A DNA stretch of 64,000 nucleotides, from NCBI RefSeq assembly GCF_004087835.1, contig NZ_CP035119.1:2418001-2482000 (forward strand). Reading direction: 5' to 3'. Within the stretch, counting starts at the first letter, position 1. Every line of letters starts with the position of its first letter. The position numbers and the translations under genes are program-made. Positions 43,004 to 51,242 of this stretch are shown here, one piece after another. Below the pieces are notes generated by a model. The model ran no database searches. It saw nothing but the letters and a program-made list of their open reading frames with translations, and was not told where the DNA came from. The stretch is from Halorussus pelagicus. Lineage in GTDB: Archaea > Halobacteriota > Halobacteria > Halobacteriales > Haladaptataceae.

Positions 43004-44149
43004 ATGAGTAAGAAGTTCACGAGCCTATTCGCGGTACTGCTGTTGCTCGCGGCGGGCGTCGCCCCGGTCGGTGCAGTTTCCGGCGACGCCGCAGTTGCGA
43101 GTACCGGAGCGACCGCGACCCAGACTGATTGTTCGTTCCCCGTCACGGAGACCGACGCGACGGAGACCGAAGTGACCGTCGAGCAGAAACCCGAGCGCGT
43201 CGTCACGCTCGCGCCGAGCGCGGCCCAGACGATGTGGGAAATCGGCGGCGAGTCGCAAGTCGTCGGCGTCTCCCAGTACGCCAACTACTTGGAGGGTGCC
43301 GACTCCCGGACCAACATCTCGGGCGCGGGCCAGAGCTACGTCAACGTCGAGAAAGTCGTCTCGACCGAGGCCGACCTCGTTCTCGCCCCGAACGTCATCC
43401 CGAACGAGACGGTCCAGAAGCTCCGTGACGCCGGACTCACCGTCTTCAAACTCGGCTACGCGTCCTCCGTCGAGGACATCTACGCGAAGACGAATCTGAT
43501 TGGCACGCTCACTGGTAACTGCGAAGGTGCCACCGAGACGGTCTCGTGGATGCAGGACCGCATCGGCACGGTCCGTGACGCCGTTGAGGGCGAGGACGCG
43601 CCGGGCGTCCTCATCTCGCAGGGCGGCGGATGGACCGCCGGAAGCGGCACGTTCGTCGGCAACGTGGTCGAACTCGCTGGCGGAACCAACGTCGCCGCCG
43701 AGGCGAACGTCTCGGGCTACGGGAAGATTAGCGAGGAGGTCATCGTCCAGCAGAACCCCGAGTGGATTATCCAACTCGGCGCGTTCGGCGCGTACCCACA
43801 GACCGAGGCGTACAACGGCACCAACGCCGTCAAGAACGGGCAGGTTCTCACGGTCAGCAACGAGAACATCAGCCAGCCCGCGCCGCGAGTCGTCCACGCC
43901 GTGGTGAAGATGGCCCAAGCGTTCCACCCCGACGCCTACGCCGAGGCGAACACCACGACGACCACGGTCGAAACGACTGAGGCTCCTGACACGACGACCG
44001 ACGCCGCGACGACGGCCGAGGACGCGATGCAGGAGGCGACCACGGAGACGACGACCGCCGACTCCTCCACGGGGTCCATCCCCGGATTCGGCGTCTCCGC
44101 GGCGCTCGCCGCGCTGGCTGGCGCGGCGATGCTCGCCGGTCGGCGCTGA
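43004..44149 (+). CDS. btuF: Cobalamin-type substrate-binding protein, PGF-CTERM anchored
   Basis: 381 residues. A Sec signal peptide (1-24) is followed by the BtuF/FepB-type fold: [31 protein letters not shown], a helical linker and [17 protein letters not shown] Thr-rich stalk (about 310-357) precedes a PGF-CTERM anchor ([19 protein letters not shown]), which archaeosortase cleaves and lipid-links. It binds cobalamin or a siderophore outside the cell and feeds the BtuC-BtuD pair. Divergently transcribed from them, sharing a promoter region. Confidence 0.83.
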   Translation: MSKKFTSLFAVLLLLAAGVAPVGAVSGDAAVASTGATATQTDCSFPVTETDATETEVTVEQKPERVVTLAPSAAQTMWEIGGESQVVGVSQYANYLEGADSRTNISGAGQSYVNVEKVVSTEADLVLAPNVIPNETVQKLRDAGLTVFKLGYASSVEDIYAKTNLIGTLTGNCEGATETVSWMQDRIGTVRDAVEGEDAPGVLISQGGGWTAGSGTFVGNVVELAGGTNVAAEANVSGYGKISEEVIVQQNPEWIIQLGAFGAYPQTEAYNGTNAVKNGQVLTVSNENISQPAPRVVHAVVKMAQAFHPDAYAEANTTTTTVETTEAPDTTTDAATTAEDAMQEATTETTTADSSTGSIPGFGVSAALAALAGAAMLAGRR

Positions 44150-44233
44150 CGCGACACCCTTGAGCCGTCCCGAGGAATCTCTTCTTTCGCGCGTTTCCTA
44201 AGGTGTTTAGTGGCCGGAGTGAGAGGGTGAGAT

Positions 44234-44515
44234 ATGGTCGAGAAAGTGCTGTGGCCCGCCTACTTCGACGCGGAGAAGACCCGCAACGAGGGCCGACGGG
44301 TCGCCGCCGAGATGGCCGTCGATGAGCCGACGGTAGACGAGATAGCCCAAGCAGTCCAGCAGGTCGGGTACGACGCGATAATCGAGCGCGACAAGGCCTA
44401 CTCCCGCGAGAACTGGGACGAGCGCGGCCGCGTGCTGGTCCAGAACGCCGACGATTCGACGAAGAACGACCTGATTCAGGCGGTCGCGGCGTACGTCGCG
44501 GCGCTCCGAGACTGA
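44234..44515 (+). CDS. srp19: Signal recognition particle protein SRP19
   Basis: 93 residues. [19 protein letters not shown] is the SRP19 signature that binds the 7S RNA helix 6/8 tips and allows SRP54 loading, needed for cotranslational export. The length and fold match archaeal SRP19. It overlaps gar1 by one base, a haloarchaeal pairing. A GTTTAG promoter patch lies about 30 bp before the start. Confidence 0.93.
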   Translation: MVEKVLWPAYFDAEKTRNEGRRVAAEMAVDEPTVDEIAQAVQQVGYDAIIERDKAYSRENWDERGRVLVQNADDSTKNDLIQAVAAYVAALRD

Positions 44516-44748
44516 TGGCGATGCAGAAACTCGGTGCGGTCGTCCGGACCGCGCAGGGACTCGCGGTCGTCCGCTGTTCCGACGACGACCATCCGGACGT
44601 GGGCACCGAGGCGGTGGACGAGCAGTTGCGTAGCGTGGGCCGAGTCGTGGACGTGTTCGGCCCGGTCTCGCGGCCCTACGTCGCGGTCACGCCCGACGAA
44701 GGGGTCGCGCTGGCTCCCCTTCTCGGCAAGAAACTCTACGCGCGGTAG
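44515..44748 (+). CDS. gar1: H/ACA ribonucleoprotein protein Gar1
   Basis: 77 residues, a small six-stranded beta-barrel: QKLGAVVRTAQGLAVVR, then LRSVGRVVDVFGPVSRPYVAVTP. Gar1 joins Cbf5, Nop10 and L7Ae in the H/ACA RNP that makes pseudouridine in rRNA. It overlaps srp19, so both are one transcript. The RNA-pairing partner genes are outside the window. Confidence 0.88.
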   Translation: MAMQKLGAVVRTAQGLAVVRCSDDDHPDVGTEAVDEQLRSVGRVVDVFGPVSRPYVAVTPDEGVALAPLLGKKLYAR

Positions 44749-44787
44749 AGCGGCCGACGACTGATTTTTCACCCGCTTCCGACTCAC

Positions 44788-47664
44788 CTACTCGCTCGCG
44801 GACCGTCCGACTAGTAGCGCGACGGTCCCGACACCGACCGGGACGAGCGCCGAGAGACCGTCATCGGACTCTCCGGAGGCCGACGCGAACGTTGTCGTCC
44901 CTCCGGCGGTCGTCGCGGTGTCCGTGGTCGGAAGCGCCTCGGTCGTCGTGGCGACCGCATCGCCGCCGAAGTCCACGATGGCGGTGTCGAAGACGAACTC
45001 GTCGGTGGCGTTCGCGTACGGCACGTCCGTCGAACCGCCGCTCTCCACGAAGTCGAACTGCTGGTCGGCGTCGGTGTCTCGGTGGGGAACCGCGAGGAGG
45101 ACCTGTCGGCCCGAGAGGTCGGCGAGTAGCGACACCTCGACCGCCTCGTATTCGCCCGGCGCGAGGTACTCCGAGACGCCGACGACGTTCCCGTTCGCGT
45201 CGTAGGCCGCGACGAATCCGCCCTCGGGCAGGACCGCCGACTCGACGACGACCGCGTCGTCGGCGCTCTGGTTCTGGAACGTGACGCTCGCCGGGGTCAC
45301 GGTCGTGGTAGTTTCCGTCGCGGTGGTTGTGGTGGTTTCCGGTGTGGTAGTTGCGGTGGTCGTGGTGGTTTCTGGCGTCGTGGTTGTCGTGATTTCCGTC
45401 GTTGTAGTTGTAGGCGTCGCGGTTTCCGTGGTGGTCTGTTCGGTCGTCGTCTCGGTCATCGCGGTTGTCGTCGTTTCCGCTGTCGTGGTGGTCTCCTCAG
45501 TCGTAATGGTCTCGGTCGTCGTTTCTGCTGTCGCGGTCGTCTCCTCAGTGGTCTCGTCCGTGGTCGTGGTCTCCTCCGTTATCGTGGTCTGAGTCGTCGG
45601 GGTTGCGGTCGTAGTTGTCTCCTCTGTCGTCGGGGTTGCGGTCGTTGTCTCAGTCGTGGTTGTCGTCAGGTTTCTCGTAGTCGTCGCCTCGGTTGTCGTG
45701 GTTTCAGTTGTCTTCGGAGTTTCCTCGGTCGTTGCCGTAGTCGTGGTCGTCTCGATAGTCGCGGTTTCGGTCGTCTCGGTCGTCGTCGCGGTTGTCTCCG
45801 TGGGTTCGATTACGGTCTCCTGAATCGGGGTCACGGTCTCCGTGGTCGTGGTACGAACCGTGGTCGTGCCCGGCGTCTCCGTCGGTTGCGTGGCAACCAC
45901 CTCCGCGGCGGCCGAGGCGGCGCTCTGCTGCAACTCCTCGGGGGGCACGTCCTCGCCCTCAGCGACCAGTTCCGCCGTCTCGACCGCGGCCTGCCGACTC
46001 GCGTCCAGTATCTCCGCGGCCGCGGTAACGCCCTCCTCGGCGGCGGACTCCGCGGCCCCGGCGGCCGCGCCGCTGGTGATAGCGAGGGTCTGCTCGGCGC
46101 TGGCGTCCTCGGTCTCGGCGGCCGACGCGACGCCGCCGGAGGCGGCACCGCGGGCGGCGGCCTGTATCTGGGTGACGCTGGCCACCTGACTCTGCGAGAC
46201 GCTTCCGGTCGCGGCCCCCTGCGCGGCGGCGAGAATCTGGACCTGCGTCACGTCCACGCGCTGACTCTGGACGACCGCACCGGCGGCCGACCCCTCCGCC
46301 GCGGCCTGAATCTGCGCGACGTTCGCGGACTGGGACTGGACCAGCGACCCGAACGCGGCCCCGCGAGAGGCCGCCTGCACCTGTCGCACGTTCACGGTCT
46401 GGACCTGCGTCACGCCGCCCTTGGCCGCGCCGAGCGCGGCGGCCTGCACCTGCTCGACGGTCACCTCTTGGCGCTGGACGACGGACTCGACCGCGCCGGT
46501 GGCCGCGCCCGCGGCGGCGACCTGAATCTGGACGACGTTCACTATCTGGACCTGCACGACCGTCACCTTGGTCAGCGCGCCGCGGGCCGCGCCGAGCGTC
46601 GCGGCCTGCACTTGCTCGACGTTCACCCGCTGGACCTGCTTCACCACTCCGCCTTGGGCCGCACCCTCGGCGGCGAGTTGTATCTGCTCGACGGTGACGC
46701 GCTGGGTCTGACTGATGGCACCCGAGGCCGCCCCGCGGCAGGCCGCCTCGACCTTCTCGGCCGGGACCTCCCTCGGCTTGGGCTTTTTCACGCCGCCCTT
46801 GGCCGCGCCGAGGGCGGCGACCTGCACCTGCTTGACGTTCACTCGCTGGACCTGGACGAGCGCGCCGCCCGCGGACCCGCGCGCGGCCGACTGAAGCTGA
46901 CGAGCGCCGACGCGCTGGTGCTGGGCGAGCGACCCGAACGCCGCGCCTTGGGCGGCCTCCTGCACCTTACCGATGGCCGTCACGTCGTTCCGACCGGCCG
47001 AGGTCGCCGCGCCGTGGGCCGCCCCGCGCGCCGCGACCTGTATCTGGGTCACGCTCGCGGTCTGTCGCTGGGCGACCGACCCGTGGGCCGCCCCGAACGC
47101 CGCACCTTGCACTTGGACGATTTCGGCGGCTTGGGTCTGGACGATGCCGCCCGTCGCGGCCCCGCGGACCGCGGACTGAATCTGGCGGACGGTCGTCTCT
47201 TGGGACTGCAACAGCGCGCCGTGGGCCGCTCCGCGCGCCGCGACGAGAACCTTGCCGACGTTCGCGTCGGAGTCGTTCGGTGCGGCCGCGACCGCACCGC
47301 GGACCGCCGCCGTCCGCTTTCGGTCGGGAACGGTCGCGCCCTGAATCTCGGCGAGTTGCGCACCCTGTCTGGCACCGAGTTCGGCCGCCTCGCGCGGCGT
47401 CAGTTCGCCCACGTCCTGTTCGGCCCGCGCCGCGTTCGCGGGCGCGACGCCGAGTCCGGTCGCGTCGGTGTTCGGAAGCGTTTCGAGCGTTCGCACGACT
47501 TGCAGAGCGTCGCCAGTGCGAGCCGATTCGGCGTCTCCTTGCGCTGTCGATTGGTTCGACTGCGCCGCGTCGTCTCCGGCCGAGAGACCCACGGCGGTCG
47601 GGGCCGCGAACCCGGCGACGAGGATGACGACGAGGACGAGCGCGCGAGCGCGATTCGAGTGCAT
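44788..47664 (-). CDS. Large repeat surface protein with Thr-rich stalk and C-terminal anchor
   Basis: 958 residues. A Sec signal (about 1-26) is followed by sixteen repeats of 23 residues on average (145-513) with consensus GAAxG..[VL]xQxQ...VxQ[VI]QxAA. A helical Ala/Glu-rich part (about 515-592) leads into a stalk of almost pure Thr with Glu and Ala (593-790), a likely O-glycosylated rod. A beta-rich domain (about 792-896; DUF7282-like, from memory) and a C-terminal hydrophobic segment (939-953) finish it. The repeat part looks like a solenoid or self-assembling array. No enzymatic site is visible. It is convergent with gar1. The shadow frame on the plus strand is spurious. Confidence 0.8.
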   Translation of the reverse strand: MHSNRARALVLVVILVAGFAAPTAVGLSAGDDAAQSNQSTAQGDAESARTGDALQVVRTLETLPNTDATGLGVAPANAARAEQDVGELTPREAAELGARQGAQLAEIQGATVPDRKRTAAVRGAVAAAPNDSDANVGKVLVAARGAAHGALLQSQETTVRQIQSAVRGAATGGIVQTQAAEIVQVQGAAFGAAHGSVAQRQTASVTQIQVAARGAAHGAATSAGRNDVTAIGKVQEAAQGAAFGSLAQHQRVGARQLQSAARGSAGGALVQVQRVNVKQVQVAALGAAKGGVKKPKPREVPAEKVEAACRGAASGAISQTQRVTVEQIQLAAEGAAQGGVVKQVQRVNVEQVQAATLGAARGALTKVTVVQVQIVNVVQIQVAAAGAATGAVESVVQRQEVTVEQVQAAALGAAKGGVTQVQTVNVRQVQAASRGAAFGSLVQSQSANVAQIQAAAEGSAAGAVVQSQRVDVTQVQILAAAQGAATGSVSQSQVASVTQIQAAARGAASGGVASAAETEDASAEQTLAITSGAAAGAAESAAEEGVTAAAEILDASRQAAVETAELVAEGEDVPPEELQQSAASAAAEVVATQPTETPGTTTVRTTTTETVTPIQETVIEPTETTATTTETTETATIETTTTTATTEETPKTTETTTTEATTTRNLTTTTTETTTATPTTEETTTTATPTTQTTITEETTTTDETTEETTATAETTTETITTEETTTTAETTTTAMTETTTEQTTTETATPTTTTTEITTTTTPETTTTTATTTPETTTTTATETTTTVTPASVTFQNQSADDAVVVESAVLPEGGFVAAYDANGNVVGVSEYLAPGEYEAVEVSLLADLSGRQVLLAVPHRDTDADQQFDFVESGGSTDVPYANATDEFVFDTAIVDFGGDAVATTTEALPTTDTATTAGGTTTFASASGESDDGLSALVPVGVGTVALLVGRSASE
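45295..45888 (-). repeat. Thr-rich low-complexity stalk coding segment
   Basis: Residues 593-790 of the surface protein, roughly 65 percent Thr, with TTTTE, TTEE and TATP motifs. At DNA level this is an ACC/ACG/ACT/GAA-rich low-complexity tract, a likely site of length variation by slippage. Confidence 0.85.
46126..47244 (-). repeat. Sixteen 23-residue (69-bp) repeats
   Basis: Glycine of the GAAxG or GSAxG motif falls at residues 145, 168, 191, 214, 240, 263, 286, 311, 334, 358, 386, 412, 435, 458, 483 and 506. The spacing is 23 in nine of the fifteen intervals and 24-28 elsewhere. Units are diverged in DNA but keep the Gln-x-Gln and Val-x-Gln-Val/Ile-Gln pattern. Confidence 0.9.
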
Positions 47665-47841
47665 GCGAATCGGCGACGATGCGTCTCCGGTTCAATCCCG
47701 AGAACGGTTAATTCCGTTCGGCGTCGCTCGCGCCGGGAAATCGCGGATGGCACCGATTCCAGCGGTCACTACTCGCGGGCAACGCGCGTTACCGACAGCG
47801 AATCCACAACCACAAAGGCGGCCGGGTGGCAACGCCACGGC

Positions 47842-48870
47842 ATGGAGAATCGAACGCGCGTATTCGCGGCCGTCGGGTTGACCGTCGCCATGTTCCTGCT
47901 GGTCCAACTCGGCGCGCTGGCGCTCGTCGAGCCGTTTCAGCAGGCGGGCTACCAGCAGGTCGAGAACCCCTCCGACCCGACGAACAGTCTGTTCTACGTC
48001 GCGGCAGTGCTAGTCCTGACCGGCGTGATGCTCGCCATCATCAAACTCGAAGTGCAGTGGTTGCTCCGCGGGGCGCTTATCTTCACCAGCGGACTGCTCT
48101 CGTGGTACGTCTTCTCGGTCGTAATTCCGGGATGGCTCCTCGTGCAGTTCGGGGGCGCACCCCTCAACGTCCTCGCGCTGGCCGCGGCGGCGGGCGTCTC
48201 GCTCGCGCTCGCGGTTCATCCGGAGTGGTACGTTATCGACGCCGCGGGCGTCGTGATGGGCGCTGGCGCGGCCGGACTGTTCGGTATCAGTTTCGGTCTG
48301 CTCCCGGCCATCCTGCTGTTAACCGTGTTGGCCGTCTACGACGCCATCAGCGTCTACGGCACCGAACACATGCTGACGCTGGCCTCGGGCGTCATGGACC
48401 TCAAGATTCCCGTCATCCTCGTGATTCCGATGACGCTCTCGTACTCCTTCTTGAACGACGACGGCGGAATGACCGGTGAGGAGGACGAAGCCGAAGCCTC
48501 GATGGAGGACGAACCGAGCGCGGCCGACGGCGGCGACCCCGCGGCGACCGACGCCGACGCCGAGCGCCCGGACGTGACCGAGCGCGACGTGTTCTTCATC
48601 GGTCTCGGCGACGCGGTGATGCCCTCGGTGATGGTCGCCAGCGCGGCGTCGTTCGCGCCGCCGGAACCGCTCGTCTCCGGTCTCGCGCTGAATCTGCCCG
48701 CGCTGACCTCGATGGTCGGAACTATCGCCGGACTGCTCGCCCTGCTCTGGATGGTGATGAAGGGTCGGGCGCACGCCGGACTGCCGCTGTTGAACGGCGG
48801 CGCTATCGGCGGCTATCTGGTCGGCGCGCTGGCGAGTGGCATGACGCTGATGCAGGCGTTGGGGCTGTAG
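47842..48870 (+). CDS. Presenilin-family intramembrane aspartyl protease
   Basis: 342 residues, about nine membrane helices. The catalytic pair is Tyr166-Asp167 (AVYDAISVYGTEHM) and Gly254-Leu-Gly-Asp257 (FIGLGDAVMPSV), and the C-terminal GLPLLNGG (313-320) stands where the PAL motif is expected. A long acidic cytosolic loop (about 203-248) lies between the two halves, as in presenilin and signal-peptide-peptidase homologues. It cleaves membrane segments of unknown substrates. The frame extends far upstream, but the ATG at 47842 follows the family start. Divergent from the repeat protein. Confidence 0.88.
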   Translation: MENRTRVFAAVGLTVAMFLLVQLGALALVEPFQQAGYQQVENPSDPTNSLFYVAAVLVLTGVMLAIIKLEVQWLLRGALIFTSGLLSWYVFSVVIPGWLLVQFGGAPLNVLALAAAAGVSLALAVHPEWYVIDAAGVVMGAGAAGLFGISFGLLPAILLLTVLAVYDAISVYGTEHMLTLASGVMDLKIPVILVIPMTLSYSFLNDDGGMTGEEDEAEASMEDEPSAADGGDPAATDADAERPDVTERDVFFIGLGDAVMPSVMVASAASFAPPEPLVSGLALNLPALTSMVGTIAGLLALLWMVMKGRAHAGLPLLNGGAIGGYLVGALASGMTLMQALGL

Positions 48871-48934
48871 ACGGCAGACAAGTCAGGTTCTGTTCGCTCA
48901 TTCTCTCTCCTGTTCTCTTTTCGTTTCCTCTCGT

Positions 48935-49261
48935 TCAGAACCACTCGCGCGCTGGCGGAACGACGCCAAGCGTCGCCGCGCCGAGATAGAGTCCGAAGGC
49001 GACGGCGACGACGCCAAACCCTGTCGCGGCCGCGCTCACCGACTGAGTGGCGAGCAGAATACCGGTCCACGTAATCACGAGCGCGACGCCGACCAGCAGG
49101 AGGGTGCCGATGACGCCGAGGATGGCGTCCTCGACGGCCGTTCGGACGACGCCGTAGAGCGCGGCCTCGTCGAAACCGACATCTCTGCCGCCGTCGGTTT
49201 CCGGGGCACCTTCGGCGTTGTCGGAAGGCGAGTCGGAGTCTTCGTCCATGGCGGAGACCAT
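48935..49261 (-). CDS. Small membrane protein, function unknown
   Basis: 108 residues (or 104 from the ATG at 49249). An acidic N-terminus (about 1-40) is followed by a hydrophobic pair at about 48-70 and 76-98. No family is recognised. The choice between the two start codons is open. It is convergent with the presenilin-family gene. Confidence 0.55.
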   Translation of the reverse strand: MVSAMDEDSDSPSDNAEGAPETDGGRDVGFDEAALYGVVRTAVEDAILGVIGTLLLVGVALVITWTGILLATQSVSAAATGFGVVAVAFGLYLGAATLGVVPPAREWF

Positions 49262-49613
49262 GCGTCGGCTTCGAAGTGACGATACAGAAACCTGACGGTA
49301 GGGTAAGGTTTCCGTCGGACTCGCGTCCTACCCCGTGCCGTGCCATCCCCAATGATTTGCGAGCCGCTGACAGAGACCTAACCGAGATAATATCTCAAGT
49401 ACGAGTAAATATTTAGCAAGGCTGTGCAGTGGTAGCACCCCGCCTAACCGACGCAGAGCGCAAAAAGCAAGAAACCAAAGCCGGTACCGACTCGTCGTTC
49501 ATCGCCGCCGTGATGCTCGCGGCGCGAGAGAGCGTGCGACGACTCAGTAATTATCCTCTTCTTCGAATCGCTGGCCCGTGAGCGGTCTCACCGTCCCTCG
49601 ATGAGCGACCGAA
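49262..49613. other. 352-bp intergenic stretch, possible short CDS inside
   Basis: The left half is AT-rich with a TATA-like TAAATATTTAG (49405-49415). The right half contains a possible 50-codon GTG-initiated frame described separately. A GTGGTAGCAC word near 49429 resembles a tRNA D-loop but no anticodon stem, T-arm or acceptor partner follows. Confidence 0.4.
49429..49581 (+). CDS. Possible 50-residue protein, GTG start
   Basis: The frame encodes a basic-acidic helix-like peptide: LTDAERKKQETKAGTDSSF, then AAVMLAARESVRRLSNYPLL. TAAATATTTAG lies 14-24 bp upstream, which suits a leaderless start. No SD is present and no family is recognised. Support is only the promoter spacing and an ordinary amino-acid composition, so it may be the remnant of a longer gene or chance. 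Confidence 0.3.
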   Translation: MVAPRLTDAERKKQETKAGTDSSFIAAVMLAARESVRRLSNYPLLRIAGP

Positions 49614-50612
49614 CTACCTCCCGGTCAGCGCCTCGCTCGCTGGCGCGAGCGAGATGTCCGACCCGAGACCCGCCTCGCTCGCTTTCTCGTAGAGCATGTG
49701 GGCCGCGGCGACCGTCTCGATTCCCGTCCCGCCGCTGTCGAAGACCGTGATGTCCTCGTCGCTCTCCCGGCCCGGCGCTTGCCCGGCGACGACCTCGCCG
49801 AGTTCCGCGTGAATGTCGTCGTCCGAGACCGCGCCGTCTTCGACCGCGGCGATGAACGACCCGGCGTCCTGCATGACGCGCTCGCGGAGGTCCGGGACGT
49901 AGGTCGCGCGCTCGATGGTCGTCGCGTCGAGTTCGCGCTTGTCGGGATGGTACTGGCCCATCGCGGTGACGTGGGTGCCCGGCGCGAGCAGGTCGCCATC
50001 GAACACCGGGTCGCTCGCGGTCGTCGCCGTAATCACGATATCGGCCTCCTCGACTGCGGCCGCGCTGGAGGCGACCGCCGCGACCGAGGGGTCCAGTTGT
50101 TCGTTCATCTCGGCGGCGAACGACTCCCGAGACTCTTTCGTCGGCGAGTAGACCCAGACGCTGTCGAGGTCCCGGACGGTTTCGGTCGCGCGCAACTGCC
50201 CGCGGGCCTGCGACCCGGTGCCGATGACTGCCAGCGTCTTGGCGTCCTCGCGGGCCAGCGCGTCGGTGCCGACCGCGCCCGCCGCGCCGGTCTTGAAGGG
50301 GTTCATGCTCGCGCCGTCCAGCAGTGCGAGCGGTTCGCCCGACTCGGCGTCGAACAGTGGCGCGACGAACCACGCGTCCTCCGCCCCGAACCCGGCGGCG
50401 TACATGTACCCGCCCATCGCACCGGTCTCGGGGAGGACGGCCGCGTAGTCGGTGAGCATCCCCGGTGGCTCGGCATTGGTGAGTTTCGCGCGCGGTCGGG
50501 CCGGAGCGCCCTCGCCGCGCTGGCGGTAGCCCTCGCGGACCGCTTCGACGTACTCGCCGGGCGACGCCAGTCCGGAAACGTCCTCGCTGGTCAGAAAGAC
50601 TGCGTCCGTCAT
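49614..50612 (-). CDS. Ornithine cyclodeaminase / mu-crystallin family protein
   Basis: 332 residues. The NAD-binding motif GTGSQARGQLRA sits about 130-141, with GAVGTDALA before it and VFDSGGTGIETVAAAHMLYE near the end. The family contains ornithine cyclodeaminase, alanine dehydrogenase and ketimine reductases; the exact activity cannot be fixed. It is monocistronic. It probably converts an amino acid to a keto acid or cyclic imino acid. Confidence 0.83.
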   Translation of the reverse strand: MTDAVFLTSEDVSGLASPGEYVEAVREGYRQRGEGAPARPRAKLTNAEPPGMLTDYAAVLPETGAMGGYMYAAGFGAEDAWFVAPLFDAESGEPLALLDGASMNPFKTGAAGAVGTDALAREDAKTLAVIGTGSQARGQLRATETVRDLDSVWVYSPTKESRESFAAEMNEQLDPSVAAVASSAAAVEEADIVITATTASDPVFDGDLLAPGTHVTAMGQYHPDKRELDATTIERATYVPDLRERVMQDAGSFIAAVEDGAVSDDDIHAELGEVVAGQAPGRESDEDITVFDSGGTGIETVAAAHMLYEKASEAGLGSDISLAPASEALTGR

Positions 50613-50757
50613 GCGCGAGTTAACACAGTCCAGTCGGAAAACGATTGAGGCACCGGCCGAGACGACTGGTTGTTCAGCGTCGCTCGACGGTCAGAAACTG
50701 TCGGACCCAAAATGAAAACCGAAGTGAAAAATCGAATCGAGAGAGCGGAGAACCGGA

Positions 50758-50991
50758 TCAGTCAGCGGCTTCGAAGGAGGTCGAAGACGAAGACTCGACC
50801 GTTTCGGGCGAAGACTGGGTGTCCTCAACGGGACTGTTGACGAACAGTGCGTGACCGATGAGTGCAACCGGGATGCTGGCCGCCAGCGGGACGGCGGACG
50901 TGAGTGAGAAACCGAGGACGCTCAGGGTCGCGGTTACACCGATCAGGGAAAGCGGAATCAGGCCGAGGATGAAGTCGTAGTACCCAGTCAT
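50758..50991 (-). CDS. Small haloarchaeal membrane protein
   Basis: 77 residues with two hydrophobic segments (about 8-28 and 30-52) and a Ser/Glu-rich C-terminal tail. It resembles a common haloarchaeal small membrane family without function. TATA-like TATATAAC is present upstream near 51019-51026 in reverse sense. A separate 8-bp dyad lies about 180 bp further on. Confidence 0.6.
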   Translation of the reverse strand: MTGYYDFILGLIPLSLIGVTATLSVLGFSLTSAVPLAASIPVALIGHALFVNSPVEDTQSSPETVESSSSTSFEAAD

Positions 50992-51169
50992 AGTCTATTA
51001 CAAAATATGCCCCATAGGTATATAACTCTTTCCCGTAGTTGACCGGTTCAATACCGATAGGCGAATCGTATGCACTCCGTGAGATTTCCATAAGTTATGA
51101 GTACGATACTGGTCTGTTTTCGGCTCTACAGTGCTTCAAATGAATCAGAAAGCGGCTCTCTGGCGGGTC

Positions 51170-51194
51170 TAGAAATTCCTGTCAGTAATTTCTA
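51170..51194. promoter_or_regulatory. 8-bp dyad between two minus-strand genes
   Basis: TAGAAATT (51170-51177) and AATTTCTA (51187-51194) are exact inverted arms, with a further TAGAAAT at 51204-51210. It lies just downstream of the FAD/Rieske gene stop and could be its 3'-end structure or an operator for the 77-residue gene. Confidence 0.35.
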
Positions 51195-51242
51195 CGTCGT
51201 GACTAGAAATCGTGTACGTCTCTGAAAATCGCTCGAACGAAC

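Noticed and set aside
45281-45592. Val/Ser low-complexity plus-strand frame
   Set aside because: Complement of the Thr-rich stalk coding tract.
45886-47841. N-terminal part of a 994-codon frame ahead of the presenilin-like gene
   Set aside because: Shadow of the repeat protein on the opposite strand; presenilin homology starts at 47842.
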